From positions 3,102,501-3,166,500 of the forward strand of contig NZ_FOIP01000001.1 in assembly GCF_900105215.1 (NCBI RefSeq): DNA of 64,000 bases. Direction: 5' to 3'. The position numbers and the translations under genes are program-made. The DNA comes from Lacrimispora sphenoides. Its GTDB lineage: Bacteria; Bacillota; Clostridia; Lachnospirales; Lachnospiraceae. Under the pieces are notes generated by a model. That model did no database searches. It worked only from the letters and a program-made list of their open reading frames with translations, and was not told where the DNA came from. Numbering within the stretch: the stretch's first letter is position 1; each line of letters begins with the position of its first letter. Below are positions 6,228-15,763 of the stretch, piece after piece.

Positions 6228-8744
6228 GTGAATCATTTAATTTATCCTTTAGATCAACAAAAAACAATCAACCGTTTTCTTACGACGGGCACATACTGCC
6301 AGCCTCAGGAATTCAAAAAAGCGGTTCTAAAAGGCAATATCAATGAATGGCTAAAATATGGTTTTTCTATCCACGAAAACCCTTGCCGAGGTGAATTTCT
6401 CGAAAAAAGAAGGGCGCTGACACCAGAATACATCGATATCAGTCAATACAAGCTTCATGATACCATAACAGTATTTGACCAGGAGAGAACGCTTCAGGTC
6501 TACTACCCCTTCGGAAACGCAGGCCTTGATTTTTCTGAGTTTTATTTTAACCCTACCTATCTACGCAGCTACAGCTACTGCTGTCTGTTTTCCGACACTC
6601 AGAGCAGCGAAGATTTTTTACTGGAGACTTGCGGTGGTGTCACCTTATGGCTTAATGATGTACTGATCACCGATTTTATCCCGTTCACTCGGAATATGGT
6701 CAAGCAGCAGAAGGTGACTCTTCCGCTAAAACAAGGCTTTAATAAACTGGTAATATGCTTAGATGACTTAGCTGAGAGAGATACTGACTACTATTTCCAT
6801 CTGATTTACTTAGGTGATGAAAAAATACGGATGTGTATTCCGGTACCGGCTGAGATTGAAGCGAACAAAATCTATCAGATCGAACATATGATGGATGATA
6901 TCTCTTTTGAAAAAGAGGTATACATAAGCGAACCCGTAGAACTTCAGATACATAATCCATTTCACGAACCGTTGCAGATGACAGCTTTTTATAAGCCGGT
7001 GGCGGACAAGATGACTGACGCCGGAAGCCTGATAGAAAAACGGACCTATGGACTGACAAATGACAAGACAGAGGTACGGCTGTTTGAGGCAGATGATGTA
7101 AAGCCCGGATTTTTTTACTTCCAAATAGAAGTTCTATACGAAGGTATTGCAGTAGGGCGCAGGATAGGTACCCAGGTATTTCATCGCAAACTCTTAGAAA
7201 CTAAAACTTCCGGGATCAAGGAGCGTAAGCTGGAAGCACTTGCATACCTGCGGGAGGTGGAAGTAGAGAATGTGTACAAGGCTGCTGCTATGCTTTATCT
7301 GGACGGAAATGCAAGAGCAGCTAACCAAATATTGCTGGAAGAGTTAAAAGGAATCGAGCTACGCAAAGATTGCAGTGATTTCCATCTTGTCATTGTTATA
7401 CAGATTTATATCCGGTTTTCTGGTCTTTTATGGGATGAAACGAAGAGACGGATCGAAGAAGTATTGCTTAACTTCCGGTACTGGTTTGATGAACCGGGGA
7501 ATGATGTTATGTGGTTTTTCAGTGAAAACCATGCATTATTATTTCATATCTGTCAATACGCCGCCGGGAGACTGTTTCCGGATCAAATATTTACAAATAG
7601 CGGTTTGACTGGAACCCAGCTGGTGGCAAAGGCGGAAATACTATTAGATAAATGGTTTGCCGGATTCTTGGGAGAATATATAACCGAATGGAATTCCAAT
7701 GCCTATATTCCGGTAGATGTACTGGGGCTATGTTCTTTGTATAATCTGACAGAAGCTGGAAACCAGTGGAAGGAAGCCGCCAGGAAGGCCCTTGACCATA
7801 TCTTCTATGACATGGCGTTACTGGAACATAAGGGATCGGTCATGACTACCTTTGGCCGCAGTTATGAAAAGGAATTGAAAGGCAATTATACGGCAGGTAC
7901 CACCTCTTTACTTTATATCGCATATAATAAAGGCTGTTTAAACCGTGCAGCTCTGGCCTACACATCCTTTGCCTTGGGAGAATATGAGCCGCCCGCAGAG
8001 TACCGGAAATTTATGGAACTTCCGGAGGGTGAGGCAATCATATATAAAAAGACCCAAGGATACGAAGGTTATGTAAACCTATATATGTATAAAGACTCAA
8101 CGGTACAATTATCGACCGCAGTAGATTTTTATCCATTTACACCGGGGTATCAGGAGCATATCATGCAGGCGACCATCAACCCCACGGCCCAGGTATTTGT
8201 CAATCACCCGGGAGAAGTACAGCCTTACGGCAATGGGCGGCCTAACTTTTTTGCAGGTAATGGAAGCAGGCCAAGAGGTGCACAGTACCGTGATTTAGGG
8301 ATACTGCAATATAAGATTCCTCAGGAACATCCGGTTTCTTACACCCATGCCTATATTCCGCTCAGTGAATTTAAAGGATATATCGGTGATGATCATGTGG
8401 TAACTGTGGAACAGGAGGACGGATATATCGGTGTGATTGCCCTTAACGGTCTGCATATGCAGCAAGAGGGACCTTGCAAATATCGGGAATTTATAAGCCC
8501 CGGGCGGGAAAATATATGGCTGATCAAAATGGGCAGAAAAGATGTATATGGAAGCTTACAAGCATTTTATCAGAAGATTAAGAAGATTCAAATGATAAAA
8601 CAGGAGGATCGTGAGGTTTGGAATATTGTAGGAACCGAATATGGTGATGTGGTTCTTGCTGAGGAAGGACTTTTGATTGGCGGCAAAAAAGCTGCAGATT
8701 ATCCCTATACCTATCAAGGGGTTATGGAAATAACATGCAGCTAA
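6228..8744 (+). CDS. Large putative carbohydrate-active enzyme, family not assigned
   Basis: An 838-aa cytoplasmic protein without a signal peptide. Start is GTG with ribosome site AGAGGTGA. Residues to about 210 look beta-rich, like a jelly-roll with LPLKQGFNKLVICLDD resembling carbohydrate-binding sandwich folds. Residues of about 340-640 are helical with repeated aromatic pairs (DVMWFFSENHALLFH near residue 425, then EWNSNAYIPVD), as expected for an alpha/alpha toroid of glycoside hydrolases or polysaccharide lyases. The C-terminal 200 residues are beta-rich again. It is first in an operon-like run with a GH105 enzyme, so it probably acts on imported pectin-like oligosaccharides. Catalytic residues cannot be named with confidence. 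Confidence 0.65.
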   Translation: MNHLIYPLDQQKTINRFLTTGTYCQPQEFKKAVLKGNINEWLKYGFSIHENPCRGEFLEKRRALTPEYIDISQYKLHDTITVFDQERTLQVYYPFGNAGLDFSEFYFNPTYLRSYSYCCLFSDTQSSEDFLLETCGGVTLWLNDVLITDFIPFTRNMVKQQKVTLPLKQGFNKLVICLDDLAERDTDYYFHLIYLGDEKIRMCIPVPAEIEANKIYQIEHMMDDISFEKEVYISEPVELQIHNPFHEPLQMTAFYKPVADKMTDAGSLIEKRTYGLTNDKTEVRLFEADDVKPGFFYFQIEVLYEGIAVGRRIGTQVFHRKLLETKTSGIKERKLEALAYLREVEVENVYKAAAMLYLDGNARAANQILLEELKGIELRKDCSDFHLVIVIQIYIRFSGLLWDETKRRIEEVLLNFRYWFDEPGNDVMWFFSENHALLFHICQYAAGRLFPDQIFTNSGLTGTQLVAKAEILLDKWFAGFLGEYITEWNSNAYIPVDVLGLCSLYNLTEAGNQWKEAARKALDHIFYDMALLEHKGSVMTTFGRSYEKELKGNYTAGTTSLLYIAYNKGCLNRAALAYTSFALGEYEPPAEYRKFMELPEGEAIIYKKTQGYEGYVNLYMYKDSTVQLSTAVDFYPFTPGYQEHIMQATINPTAQVFVNHPGEVQPYGNGRPNFFAGNGSRPRGAQYRDLGILQYKIPQEHPVSYTHAYIPLSEFKGYIGDDHVVTVEQEDGYIGVIALNGLHMQQEGPCKYREFISPGRENIWLIKMGRKDVYGSLQAFYQKIKKIQMIKQEDREVWNIVGTEYGDVVLAEEGLLIGGKKAADYPYTYQGVMEITCS

Positions 8745-8763
8745 TGTAAATGGAGGAATCAAG

Positions 8764-9849
8764 GTGATTAGCAAGAATGAAATCGAAGGAATATTAGGCA
8801 AAGTAAGCGACAAAATGATGCATCTGAAAAATCCGGGAGTAAAAGAGAAGTTTCCGGTCAGCCTTATTGATATGAACTGTTGGGAGTGGCCTCAGGGAGT
8901 AGGCTTGTTTGGACTTTATAAGTATTATTGCAAATCTCAGGAACAAGAAGTGCTGGATTTTTTGATCCGTTGGTTTGACGAGCGGATTTCAGAGGGAATA
9001 TCGGAGCGGAATGTGAATACGACAGCTCCCATGTTAACACTGACTTATATTTATGAGATTACCCAAAAAGAATCTTACTTGGAATTGATACGTTCCTGGG
9101 CTGATTGGGTAATGGATGAAAATGGCCTGTTAAAAACAAAGGACGGATGCTTCCAGCACATGATCACCGGAGATCCCAATGACGGAGAAATCCTGATTGA
9201 TACCTTGTTTATGACTATTTTGTTCTTAAGCCGGGCTGGAAAATTGCTTAACAGGCCAGACTATGCAGAAGAGGCAGATTATCAGATTGTCAGTCATATC
9301 AAGTATTTATACAACAAAGAAGAAGGCCTGTTTTATCATGGCTGGAACTTTAATCAAAACCACAATTATGGCAAAGTTCTATGGGGAAGAGGAAATAGCT
9401 GGTATACGGTTGGAATGATGGAATATCTGGAAGAAAGAGATGTTTATCCAGCGCTAAAAAGACATTATTTAAGCGTGTACCGCTACCAATGCCAGGCGAT
9501 TAAACGTTATCAGGACAAGGCTCACGGATTATGGCATACGGTGATCAATGATGCGGGTACTTATATTGAAATTTCCGCCGGCGCCGGTTTCCTGGCTGGT
9601 ATGATGAAAGGGGTTCGTCTGGGGTATCTGGAAGCAGAAGAATATCTTCCTGTGATTTCAGAAGGCGTCAAACATATCCTTACGTACATACAGGAAGATG
9701 GAACCGTGGATAAGGTTTCTTACGGTACTCCCATTGGTATGAATGTATCATTTTATCAAAATATTCCCTGTTATCCCATGACTTATGGCCAGGCGCTTAT
9801 GATATTAATGCTTCAGGAGATGATGGAGGATTATTGGCAGAGTTTATGA
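8764..9849 (+). CDS. Unsaturated glucuronyl/rhamnogalacturonyl hydrolase, GH105 (YteR/YesR-like)
   Basis: A 361-aa protein of the alpha/alpha-barrel GH88/GH105 type. These enzymes cleave the unsaturated uronic acid that polysaccharide lyases leave at the non-reducing end of oligosaccharides, by hydrating the double bond. ILIDTLFM places an Asp at residue 146, matching the catalytic Asp near 143 in YteR, and WGRGNSWY at 207-214 is the signature of the family's active-site rim. HGWNFNQNHNYGKVLWGRGNSW reads as in the family, and the length is typical. There is no signal peptide, so it acts inside the cell. GTG start with GGAGG upstream. It lies 19 bases after the preceding enzyme gene. Confidence 0.88.
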   Translation: MISKNEIEGILGKVSDKMMHLKNPGVKEKFPVSLIDMNCWEWPQGVGLFGLYKYYCKSQEQEVLDFLIRWFDERISEGISERNVNTTAPMLTLTYIYEITQKESYLELIRSWADWVMDENGLLKTKDGCFQHMITGDPNDGEILIDTLFMTILFLSRAGKLLNRPDYAEEADYQIVSHIKYLYNKEEGLFYHGWNFNQNHNYGKVLWGRGNSWYTVGMMEYLEERDVYPALKRHYLSVYRYQCQAIKRYQDKAHGLWHTVINDAGTYIEISAGAGFLAGMMKGVRLGYLEAEEYLPVISEGVKHILTYIQEDGTVDKVSYGTPIGMNVSFYQNIPCYPMTYGQALMILMLQEMMEDYWQSL

Positions 9850-9883
9850 AGTAAGGAAGGAATGCCCTGAAAGGAAGAATACG

Positions 9884-10768
9884 GTGAAATCACGCATATT
9901 TTATGAGGAATTTGATTCATTTTACTATTATAGCGGCGGTACTCAGAATTGGAATATGCAAGGGCTCCATTTTCATAAGAATTATGAAATTATTTTGGTT
10001 ATGAGTGATGGTGCCGGAATTTGTATAGACAACCGGGAATATGAGGTGGATAAAGGGACTCTTTTTGTAATTAACAATCGGGAGTATCATAAAACTTCCG
10101 GTGTAAAAGGGCAGGATTATAACCGCTATGTGGTTATGTTTGATCCGGATCGTTTAAGGGCTGTATCACAGGCTATGGATTATGACTTCTTTAAATATTT
10201 CGAACACCGGCCAGAAGGGTTTATTCACAAGCTGTATCTGAATAAAGAGCATCTTGGAGAAGTGATTGGGTTGTTTGAAAAGGTGGAGAAATGCAGTGTG
10301 TCCACACAACAAGGTATGGACGGGGTTGTTTTAAATCTGGCTATTATGGAGCTGCTGGTCTACATTAACCGGCTGTATGATTTCTTCTCAGAAAAATCCA
10401 TAGATGATGCAGAAATGGCTGCATTTGAAGGTGAGAGCGGACCGGTCCATGACAGGGATCGAATCGAATTAATTAAGAAATATATTGCTGCTCATGTGGA
10501 AGATAAGCTGGACTTAGATGGTATCGCCGAACAGTTCTATATGAATAAGTACTATTTGAGCCATTATTTTAAAAAAGAAACAGGTTTTACCATCAGCCAG
10601 TATATCACTAATCTTAAGATGACAGCTGCGAAAGGAATGTTAAAGAATGGTTTTTCCGTGACAGAAACTGCGGTGGCTCTTTCTTATAACAGCGACAGCC
10701 ATTTTATCAATACCTTTAAAAAGAATACAGGAACAACGCCAAAGAAATATGCGACCGAGAAGCAGTAG
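9884..10768 (+). CDS. AraC family transcriptional regulator
   Basis: A 294-aa protein with an N-terminal cupin-type sensor (residues of about 20-140; HFHKNYEIILV and EYHKTS are typical beta-barrel turns) and a C-terminal double helix-turn-helix (about 190-292) with DLDGIAEQFYMNKYYLSHYF and the second signature FINTFKKNTGTTPKKY. It probably senses a sugar released from the substrate and activates the locus. It is co-directional between the GH105 gene and the binding-protein gene. Start is GTG with AAAGGAAGA upstream. Confidence 0.9.
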   Translation: MKSRIFYEEFDSFYYYSGGTQNWNMQGLHFHKNYEIILVMSDGAGICIDNREYEVDKGTLFVINNREYHKTSGVKGQDYNRYVVMFDPDRLRAVSQAMDYDFFKYFEHRPEGFIHKLYLNKEHLGEVIGLFEKVEKCSVSTQQGMDGVVLNLAIMELLVYINRLYDFFSEKSIDDAEMAAFEGESGPVHDRDRIELIKKYIAAHVEDKLDLDGIAEQFYMNKYYLSHYFKKETGFTISQYITNLKMTAAKGMLKNGFSVTETAVALSYNSDSHFINTFKKNTGTTPKKYATEKQ

Positions 10769-10867
10769 ATGATTGGAACGCAAGAGGGAAACAGGGCTAT
10801 GCTCTATCTGCCGAACGTGGGGCAGGTTTAAGTATAAAAACACAAAAAAGTTAAGGAGGAATTTACT

Positions 10868-12196
10868 ATGAAAAAAGCATGGAAGAGAGTGGCAGCAGGA
10901 ATGCTGGCAACCGTTATGGCTGCTTCTTTAGCCGCCTGCGGTTCTAAGGGATCGGGAACAGAGACAACAAAAGCACCGGAAGCAACGGGAGCAGCAGGCG
11001 GGGCAGCCGCTGCCGGAACACTGAAAGTTCTGATGCCAGAGGAGCCGGGGGCCGAAAACGCACTGAATAATGCGCTTAAAGCCTGGAGTGAGGAAACAGG
11101 AAACCAGATTGATATGATTATCATTTCCCATGATGACCAGCTGACCAAATTCCCGGCTATGGCAAAGAATAAGGATCTGCCGGATATCATCGCAACTACG
11201 AGACTTCATCAGTTATATCCGGAAGAATTTATGGATATGGCCCAGGTAGTGGATTTAAGTTTATTTGAAGATTCTGCTTTAAAGATCGTAGGCAAGGATT
11301 ATAAATCAGATAAGATATCAGGCCTGCCCAGACAGTTTACTACTACCTGCATGTATTACAATGAAGATGCATTTGCAGCCGCCGGAGTAGAGGCTCCAAC
11401 AGTCGACAACCCATGGACATGGGACGAACTGTATGAGAATGCTGCGAAGATCCAGGCCAGCGGCACTGTTAAGTATGGTTTTGCAGCAGATGTTTCGAGA
11501 GCCAGATATGATATTCTGATGTATGCCAATGGCGGTTCTTTAGTAGAAAAAGACGGAGACACCTTTAAAGTCAATGTAAATAATCCAGTAAACGTGGCTA
11601 CTTTGGAGAAGTTCGTGGCTGCGAATGAAAGCGGTGTTATGCCAAAAGCCATCTGGGCCGGCGGTTCTACTGACAACCCGGTGGAGTATTTTAAGAATGG
11701 AGATTCTGCCATCCTTTTATCCGGTTCCTGGAATTATAATTCTTTGACCACAGATGTGTCTAAATTTAAGTTCGGTGTAATGCCGACTCCTAAGGGAAGT
11801 GCTTCACAGGCAGCTATTATCGGTGGTGAAGCTTTGGCAATACCGGAGAATGCAGCAGGAAAAGACCTTGCTGTTGAATTTGTAAAATGGTTCTACGATG
11901 AGAAAAATTTCAAGAATTATATTCAGGAAGACAAGGGATTATCTTCACTTAAATCAGTGATCTATGAACCGGCTGACGAAAAAGCAGCGGCAGACTTTAA
12001 GATTCTTCAGAATGAGGTTTCTTATGTGACAGACAGCTTTATGGTAGATGAAAGCTCTGCATGGAGAACCTACAAGGATAATGAATACCGGGATTACATA
12101 AAACGTGCGGTAAGCGGTGAGATCACGGCAAAAGAAGCTCTGGATGCATTTACAAAAGAATTAGCTGAATCATCAGGCTGGACAACTACTCAATAA
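10868..12196 (+). CDS. ABC transporter sugar-binding lipoprotein
   Basis: A 442-aa family 1 extracellular solute-binding protein. The signal peptide ends in lipobox SLAAC with Cys24 lipidated, followed by a Gly/Ala/Thr linker. The mature part has the fold signs of maltose-type binding proteins: a GTLKVLMPEEPG first strand, DLPDIIATTRLHQLYPEEF, GLPRQFTTTCMYYNEDAF, WTWDELYENAAKI and SAILLSGSWNY. It captures an oligosaccharide outside the membrane for the two permeases that follow. No ATPase gene is present, so a shared MsmK-type ATPase elsewhere is expected. A strong AAGGAGG ribosome site precedes the ATG. Confidence 0.93.
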   Translation: MKKAWKRVAAGMLATVMAASLAACGSKGSGTETTKAPEATGAAGGAAAAGTLKVLMPEEPGAENALNNALKAWSEETGNQIDMIIISHDDQLTKFPAMAKNKDLPDIIATTRLHQLYPEEFMDMAQVVDLSLFEDSALKIVGKDYKSDKISGLPRQFTTTCMYYNEDAFAAAGVEAPTVDNPWTWDELYENAAKIQASGTVKYGFAADVSRARYDILMYANGGSLVEKDGDTFKVNVNNPVNVATLEKFVAANESGVMPKAIWAGGSTDNPVEYFKNGDSAILLSGSWNYNSLTTDVSKFKFGVMPTPKGSASQAAIIGGEALAIPENAAGKDLAVEFVKWFYDEKNFKNYIQEDKGLSSLKSVIYEPADEKAAADFKILQNEVSYVTDSFMVDESSAWRTYKDNEYRDYIKRAVSGEITAKEALDAFTKELAESSGWTTTQ

Positions 12197-12229
12197 GAAT
12201 AAGCAACAAAGTAAAAGGAGGAGACTTAT

Positions 12230-13111
12230 ATGGGGAAGAGAAGAAAGGCATTTTCGCATACCAGGGCATTCTGGATGTTTGTGGCACCGGCAGTGCTGTT
12301 GTTTTCCGTATTTTTCATCCTTCCTCTGATCTTAAGTATTGGATTTTCCTTTACAAATTATGACGGATGGAAGACGATGGACTTTGTAGGACTAAAGAAT
12401 TATACGAAACTGCTGGTCAGTAAGGATTTCTATAAGGTATTGGGTAGAACCTTTGTATATATGCTGTTTAGCCTGCCCTTTAAAGTGATTGTTCCTCTTC
12501 TTATCGCCACATTGGTTACCTCTAAGCAATTAAAGCTTACTACATTGGTCCGGACAGTGGTGTATATTCCGGTTCTATTATCAGCACTGGTAGTAGGTAT
12601 TACGATTAACTGGATGTTTGGACAGGAATATGGATTAATTAATTATGTAATACAGTCTTTTGGAGGAACTCCGCTTCAGTGGGCACTAAATTCGAATCTG
12701 GCTACTTTTGTAGTCAGTTTCGCCTCCAACTGGGCTTCGACAGGATTTTATATGGTTATGTTTATCGGAGGCATCAATAATATATCCAAGGAATTATTTG
12801 AGGCTGCCAGTGTGGATGGTGCCAAACCGGTTCAGGCTTTTTTCAGAATTACCGTACCGCTTTTGTCACCTACTGTTTTTATTGTACTGCTTCTTTCTAC
12901 TGTTAACTTGTTGAAGGAATACGCATTGGTACAAGGGATTACCTCTGGAGGACCGGGAACCTCCACTACTTATATCGTTCAGTATATTTTTGACCAGGGA
13001 TTTACCCAGGCCCGCTATGGATATGCATCGGCGATCGGAGTGGTAGTTAGCCTTATCTTTATTGCAATTGCCATGATTCAGTTTAAGATGACCAGAGGAG
13101 GTGAGGTATGA
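12230..13111 (+). CDS. ABC sugar permease, MalF/UgpA type
   Basis: A 293-aa inner-membrane permease with six helices. The ATPase-docking EAA loop reads ELFEAASVDGAKPVQAFFRI near residue 190, and the GGPGTSTTYIVQYIF segment is typical of MalF/UgpA-type subunits. It pairs with the next permease, whose start overlaps its stop by four bases (ATGA). Ribosome site AAAGGAGGAG. Confidence 0.93.
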   Translation: MGKRRKAFSHTRAFWMFVAPAVLLFSVFFILPLILSIGFSFTNYDGWKTMDFVGLKNYTKLLVSKDFYKVLGRTFVYMLFSLPFKVIVPLLIATLVTSKQLKLTTLVRTVVYIPVLLSALVVGITINWMFGQEYGLINYVIQSFGGTPLQWALNSNLATFVVSFASNWASTGFYMVMFIGGINNISKELFEAASVDGAKPVQAFFRITVPLLSPTVFIVLLLSTVNLLKEYALVQGITSGGPGTSTTYIVQYIFDQGFTQARYGYASAIGVVVSLIFIAIAMIQFKMTRGGEV

Positions 13112-13944
13112 TGAACAGCGGAAAGAAAAGATTTACTTCTGTGCTTGTCACGGCTATTGGTATGGGCACAGTTTTTGTGATGATATTTCCTATAATCTGG
13201 CTGCTTATGAGTTCTTTTAAAGATTCTACGGAATTATTTGCCTATCCGCTGCACTTTTTTCCAAAGGAATTTACGTTTAAGTCTTATGAGAGTGTGATTG
13301 CAAGCGGTTTTTTCACTTATGTAAAAAACAGTTTGTTCTTAGCGGTAGTGGGGACGGCAATTACCTTAGTGATCAGTTCCATGTGCGGTTATGCCCTGGC
13401 TATTTACCGCCATGATATTCCGTATACAAATAAGGTATTTGGCATCTTTTTACTTGGTACTCTGATTCCAGGAGAGATTCTTACCATCGCTCAGTTTTCG
13501 GTAATCAGTGAACTACATCTGTACAATAATATCTGGGGTGTTATCCTTCCGGTGGTGACCACTACAACAGGAATTTTTATGTACCGTCAGCATTATATGT
13601 CTATTCCCCTTTCTCTGGCCGAGTCGGCAAGGCTTGATGGCGCCAGTGAGTTCCAGATTTTCCGGTCGATTATGCTGCCCCTTGGATCATCTGTGACGGT
13701 AACACTTACTATTTTCTCCTTTATGTGGAGGTGGAATGACTATATTCTTCCGCTTATGGTACTGTCAGATCAGAAGAAGTTTACGATTCAGATTGCGATA
13801 AAGAGCTACATTGGTATGATGGGCGTGAATTGGAATGCGATTTTATCTTCTTCCATTATTTCTATTTTGCCTCTCATTATTATCTTTATGTTTTTGCAGA
13901 AGTATATTACCGGAGGAATCGCAGCAACCGGTGTAAAAGGGTGA
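13108..13944 (+). CDS. ABC sugar permease, MalG/UgpE type
   Basis: A 278-aa six-helix permease. The EAA loop reads SLAESARLDGASEFQIFRS near residue 172, followed by the usual WNDYILPLMVL and a C-terminal GGIAATGVKG tail typical of MalG-type subunits. Its start overlaps the preceding permease by ATGA, so the two are translationally coupled and form the membrane channel of the same transporter. Confidence 0.93.
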   Translation: MMNSGKKRFTSVLVTAIGMGTVFVMIFPIIWLLMSSFKDSTELFAYPLHFFPKEFTFKSYESVIASGFFTYVKNSLFLAVVGTAITLVISSMCGYALAIYRHDIPYTNKVFGIFLLGTLIPGEILTIAQFSVISELHLYNNIWGVILPVVTTTTGIFMYRQHYMSIPLSLAESARLDGASEFQIFRSIMLPLGSSVTVTLTIFSFMWRWNDYILPLMVLSDQKKFTIQIAIKSYIGMMGVNWNAILSSSIISILPLIIIFMFLQKYITGGIAATGVKG

Positions 13945-13959
13945 TGGGAGGAATGGTCT

Positions 13960-15633
13960 GTGAAACGCTATATGGAACATATGGTACGGTCGGCAGAAAA
14001 GAGAACTGAAGAGTTTCTGGCCCATCAGATGAAAGACAGAGGCAACATTGCCGACGGTGCTTTTGAGACCCAGCTTTTAGAGGCAAAGCCTACGATCTAT
14101 TTGCTGTCAGCTGCGGTAGCAGTTTATGTGAATCAGGAAAGCAGGTTCTATCATGAGCCGCGTTTGTATGATGCAATGAACCGAGCTCTGGATTTTGTTA
14201 TCCGGTGTCAAAGGGAGGATGGTAGTTTCGACTATCCTTCCTGTAATTTTCATTCTGCGGCTGACACTTCCTTTTGTTTTAAACGTCTGATTGCTGCCTA
14301 CCGGCTGCTTGAGGCCTATGAAAAAGAAGATGATACAAAAGAATTAAAGGATAAGTATCAATGGATTATGAGAAAGGCCTTAGATGCCATCGCCACAGGA
14401 GGATTTCATACGCCCAATCACAGGTGGGGGATTGCAGCAGCACTTCTTCAGGGAAGCCATTTGTTTAAAGAGCCGGAGCTGTCTGAACGTCTGACTAAGA
14501 GAGCCATGATGTATATAAGAGAGGGAATTGACGGAAACGCAGATGGGGAATATGCTGAGCGGTCCACAGGGAATTATAATGCGGTGGTCAACAATTCTAT
14601 GATGGCTCTTTATGAGGAGACCGGAAATGAAGAATATCTGGGATATGTAGAACGGAATCTGCAAATGATGCTTACCTTTGTAGATCCGGATGATACGATA
14701 TTTACCCTAAACTCAACCAGGCAGGATAAGGGAAAGGCAGATTATCCTGATAAATATTTCTATCAATATCTTTACATGGCAAGCCTTTCGTTTTCATCTG
14801 AGGAGAACCGCAGATTGTTTGAAGGAGCAGCCCATAAGATCATCAGAGACAATATGGAACGGGGAGACCTGGCACCGGATTGTCTGCATATCGTTATGCT
14901 GCATCAGAGAATGAAGAATTTTGAATTTAAGGAATATGGGTACTTGGAAAATTACCGTAAGTTTTATGAAGAATCAGGAGTGGTTCGGGTCAGGCAGGAT
15001 AACTTTGGATACAGTGTATTGAGAGGAAAGGATGAATTCCTCTATTTAAAATGGAAATCAACTCTAATTTATGTACGGATTGGAGAAAGCATAGGGGATA
15101 ACAGGTATTTTCAAGCGGCTAATATGAAGGTGATGATGGAAGAGAAGGAATATGAGCTGTCTTCTACCGTGGAAAACCGCTATTACCTCCCCTGGAAAGA
15201 GGCTCCGGATACCAGTGATTGGTGGAAAATGGACCATACGGAACGAGAGGTGCTGGTAAAGGGTGCTGTGAAGCTTTGGGTTGGAGTGACAGAAGTAAAG
15301 GGCGGTGCAGAATTATCCCTAAAAGCAGAGGGGATAAGCCGTGTACCTATTCGGCTTCAACTGTGTGTACCGTCCGGCGCAGTGTTAGAGAGTAAGAGTT
15401 TTTGCATGGATACTTATCCGGGAGCTTCAATGATTCTGCGGGAAGGGGATGTTGTTCTTCATCATGAGGGACAACGAATTAAGATTGGACCAGGATTTGG
15501 CCTGCATGCGTTTAAAGGACATTATAGTGGTGAGAAGGTGAATTCCCAGGGGTATACCATTTACTTAAATGAATATGTACCCTTTGAGCGTAAGGTGAGG
15601 TTGGTGCTGCAGGGAGAGGAAGGGGATATTTAA
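13960..15633 (+). CDS. Putative toroid-fold polysaccharide-degrading enzyme, unassigned
   Basis: A 557-aa cytoplasmic protein, GTG start with GGGAGGA upstream, 15 bases after the permease gene. Residues of about 1-330 are helical with repeated aromatic and His-containing loops (GSFDYPSCNFHSAADTSF, TGGFHTPNHRWGIAAAL, GEYAERSTGNYNAVVNNSM), like the alpha/alpha toroid of heparinase-type lyases and related hydrolases. The remainder is beta-rich, like their C-terminal sandwich. I cannot name a CAZy family. His, Asn, Tyr and Glu in the loops named are the best active-site candidates. As the last gene before a terminator it completes the oligosaccharide locus. Confidence 0.6.
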   Translation: MKRYMEHMVRSAEKRTEEFLAHQMKDRGNIADGAFETQLLEAKPTIYLLSAAVAVYVNQESRFYHEPRLYDAMNRALDFVIRCQREDGSFDYPSCNFHSAADTSFCFKRLIAAYRLLEAYEKEDDTKELKDKYQWIMRKALDAIATGGFHTPNHRWGIAAALLQGSHLFKEPELSERLTKRAMMYIREGIDGNADGEYAERSTGNYNAVVNNSMMALYEETGNEEYLGYVERNLQMMLTFVDPDDTIFTLNSTRQDKGKADYPDKYFYQYLYMASLSFSSEENRRLFEGAAHKIIRDNMERGDLAPDCLHIVMLHQRMKNFEFKEYGYLENYRKFYEESGVVRVRQDNFGYSVLRGKDEFLYLKWKSTLIYVRIGESIGDNRYFQAANMKVMMEEKEYELSSTVENRYYLPWKEAPDTSDWWKMDHTEREVLVKGAVKLWVGVTEVKGGAELSLKAEGISRVPIRLQLCVPSGAVLESKSFCMDTYPGASMILREGDVVLHHEGQRIKIGPGFGLHAFKGHYSGEKVNSQGYTIYLNEYVPFERKVRLVLQGEEGDI

Positions 15634-15651
15634 GAGTGAATAAGGAGTTGA

Positions 15652-15692
15652 AACGCTGCAGCCCGGCATTTATGCGGGCTGCAGCGTTTTTT
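15652..15692 (+). terminator. Strong intrinsic terminator of the oligosaccharide operon
   Basis: AACGCTGCAGCCCG pairs perfectly with CGGGCTGCAGCGTT around a nine-base loop, followed by a T-run. It lies 18 bases after the stop of the last enzyme gene. Confidence 0.92.
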
Positions 15693-15763
15693 GAGTGGTT
15701 ATGATTCCGGTGTTGATTTGTACCGTTTTGATCCAAAGCGGCTCTGTTTTATTATTTGAGAGT

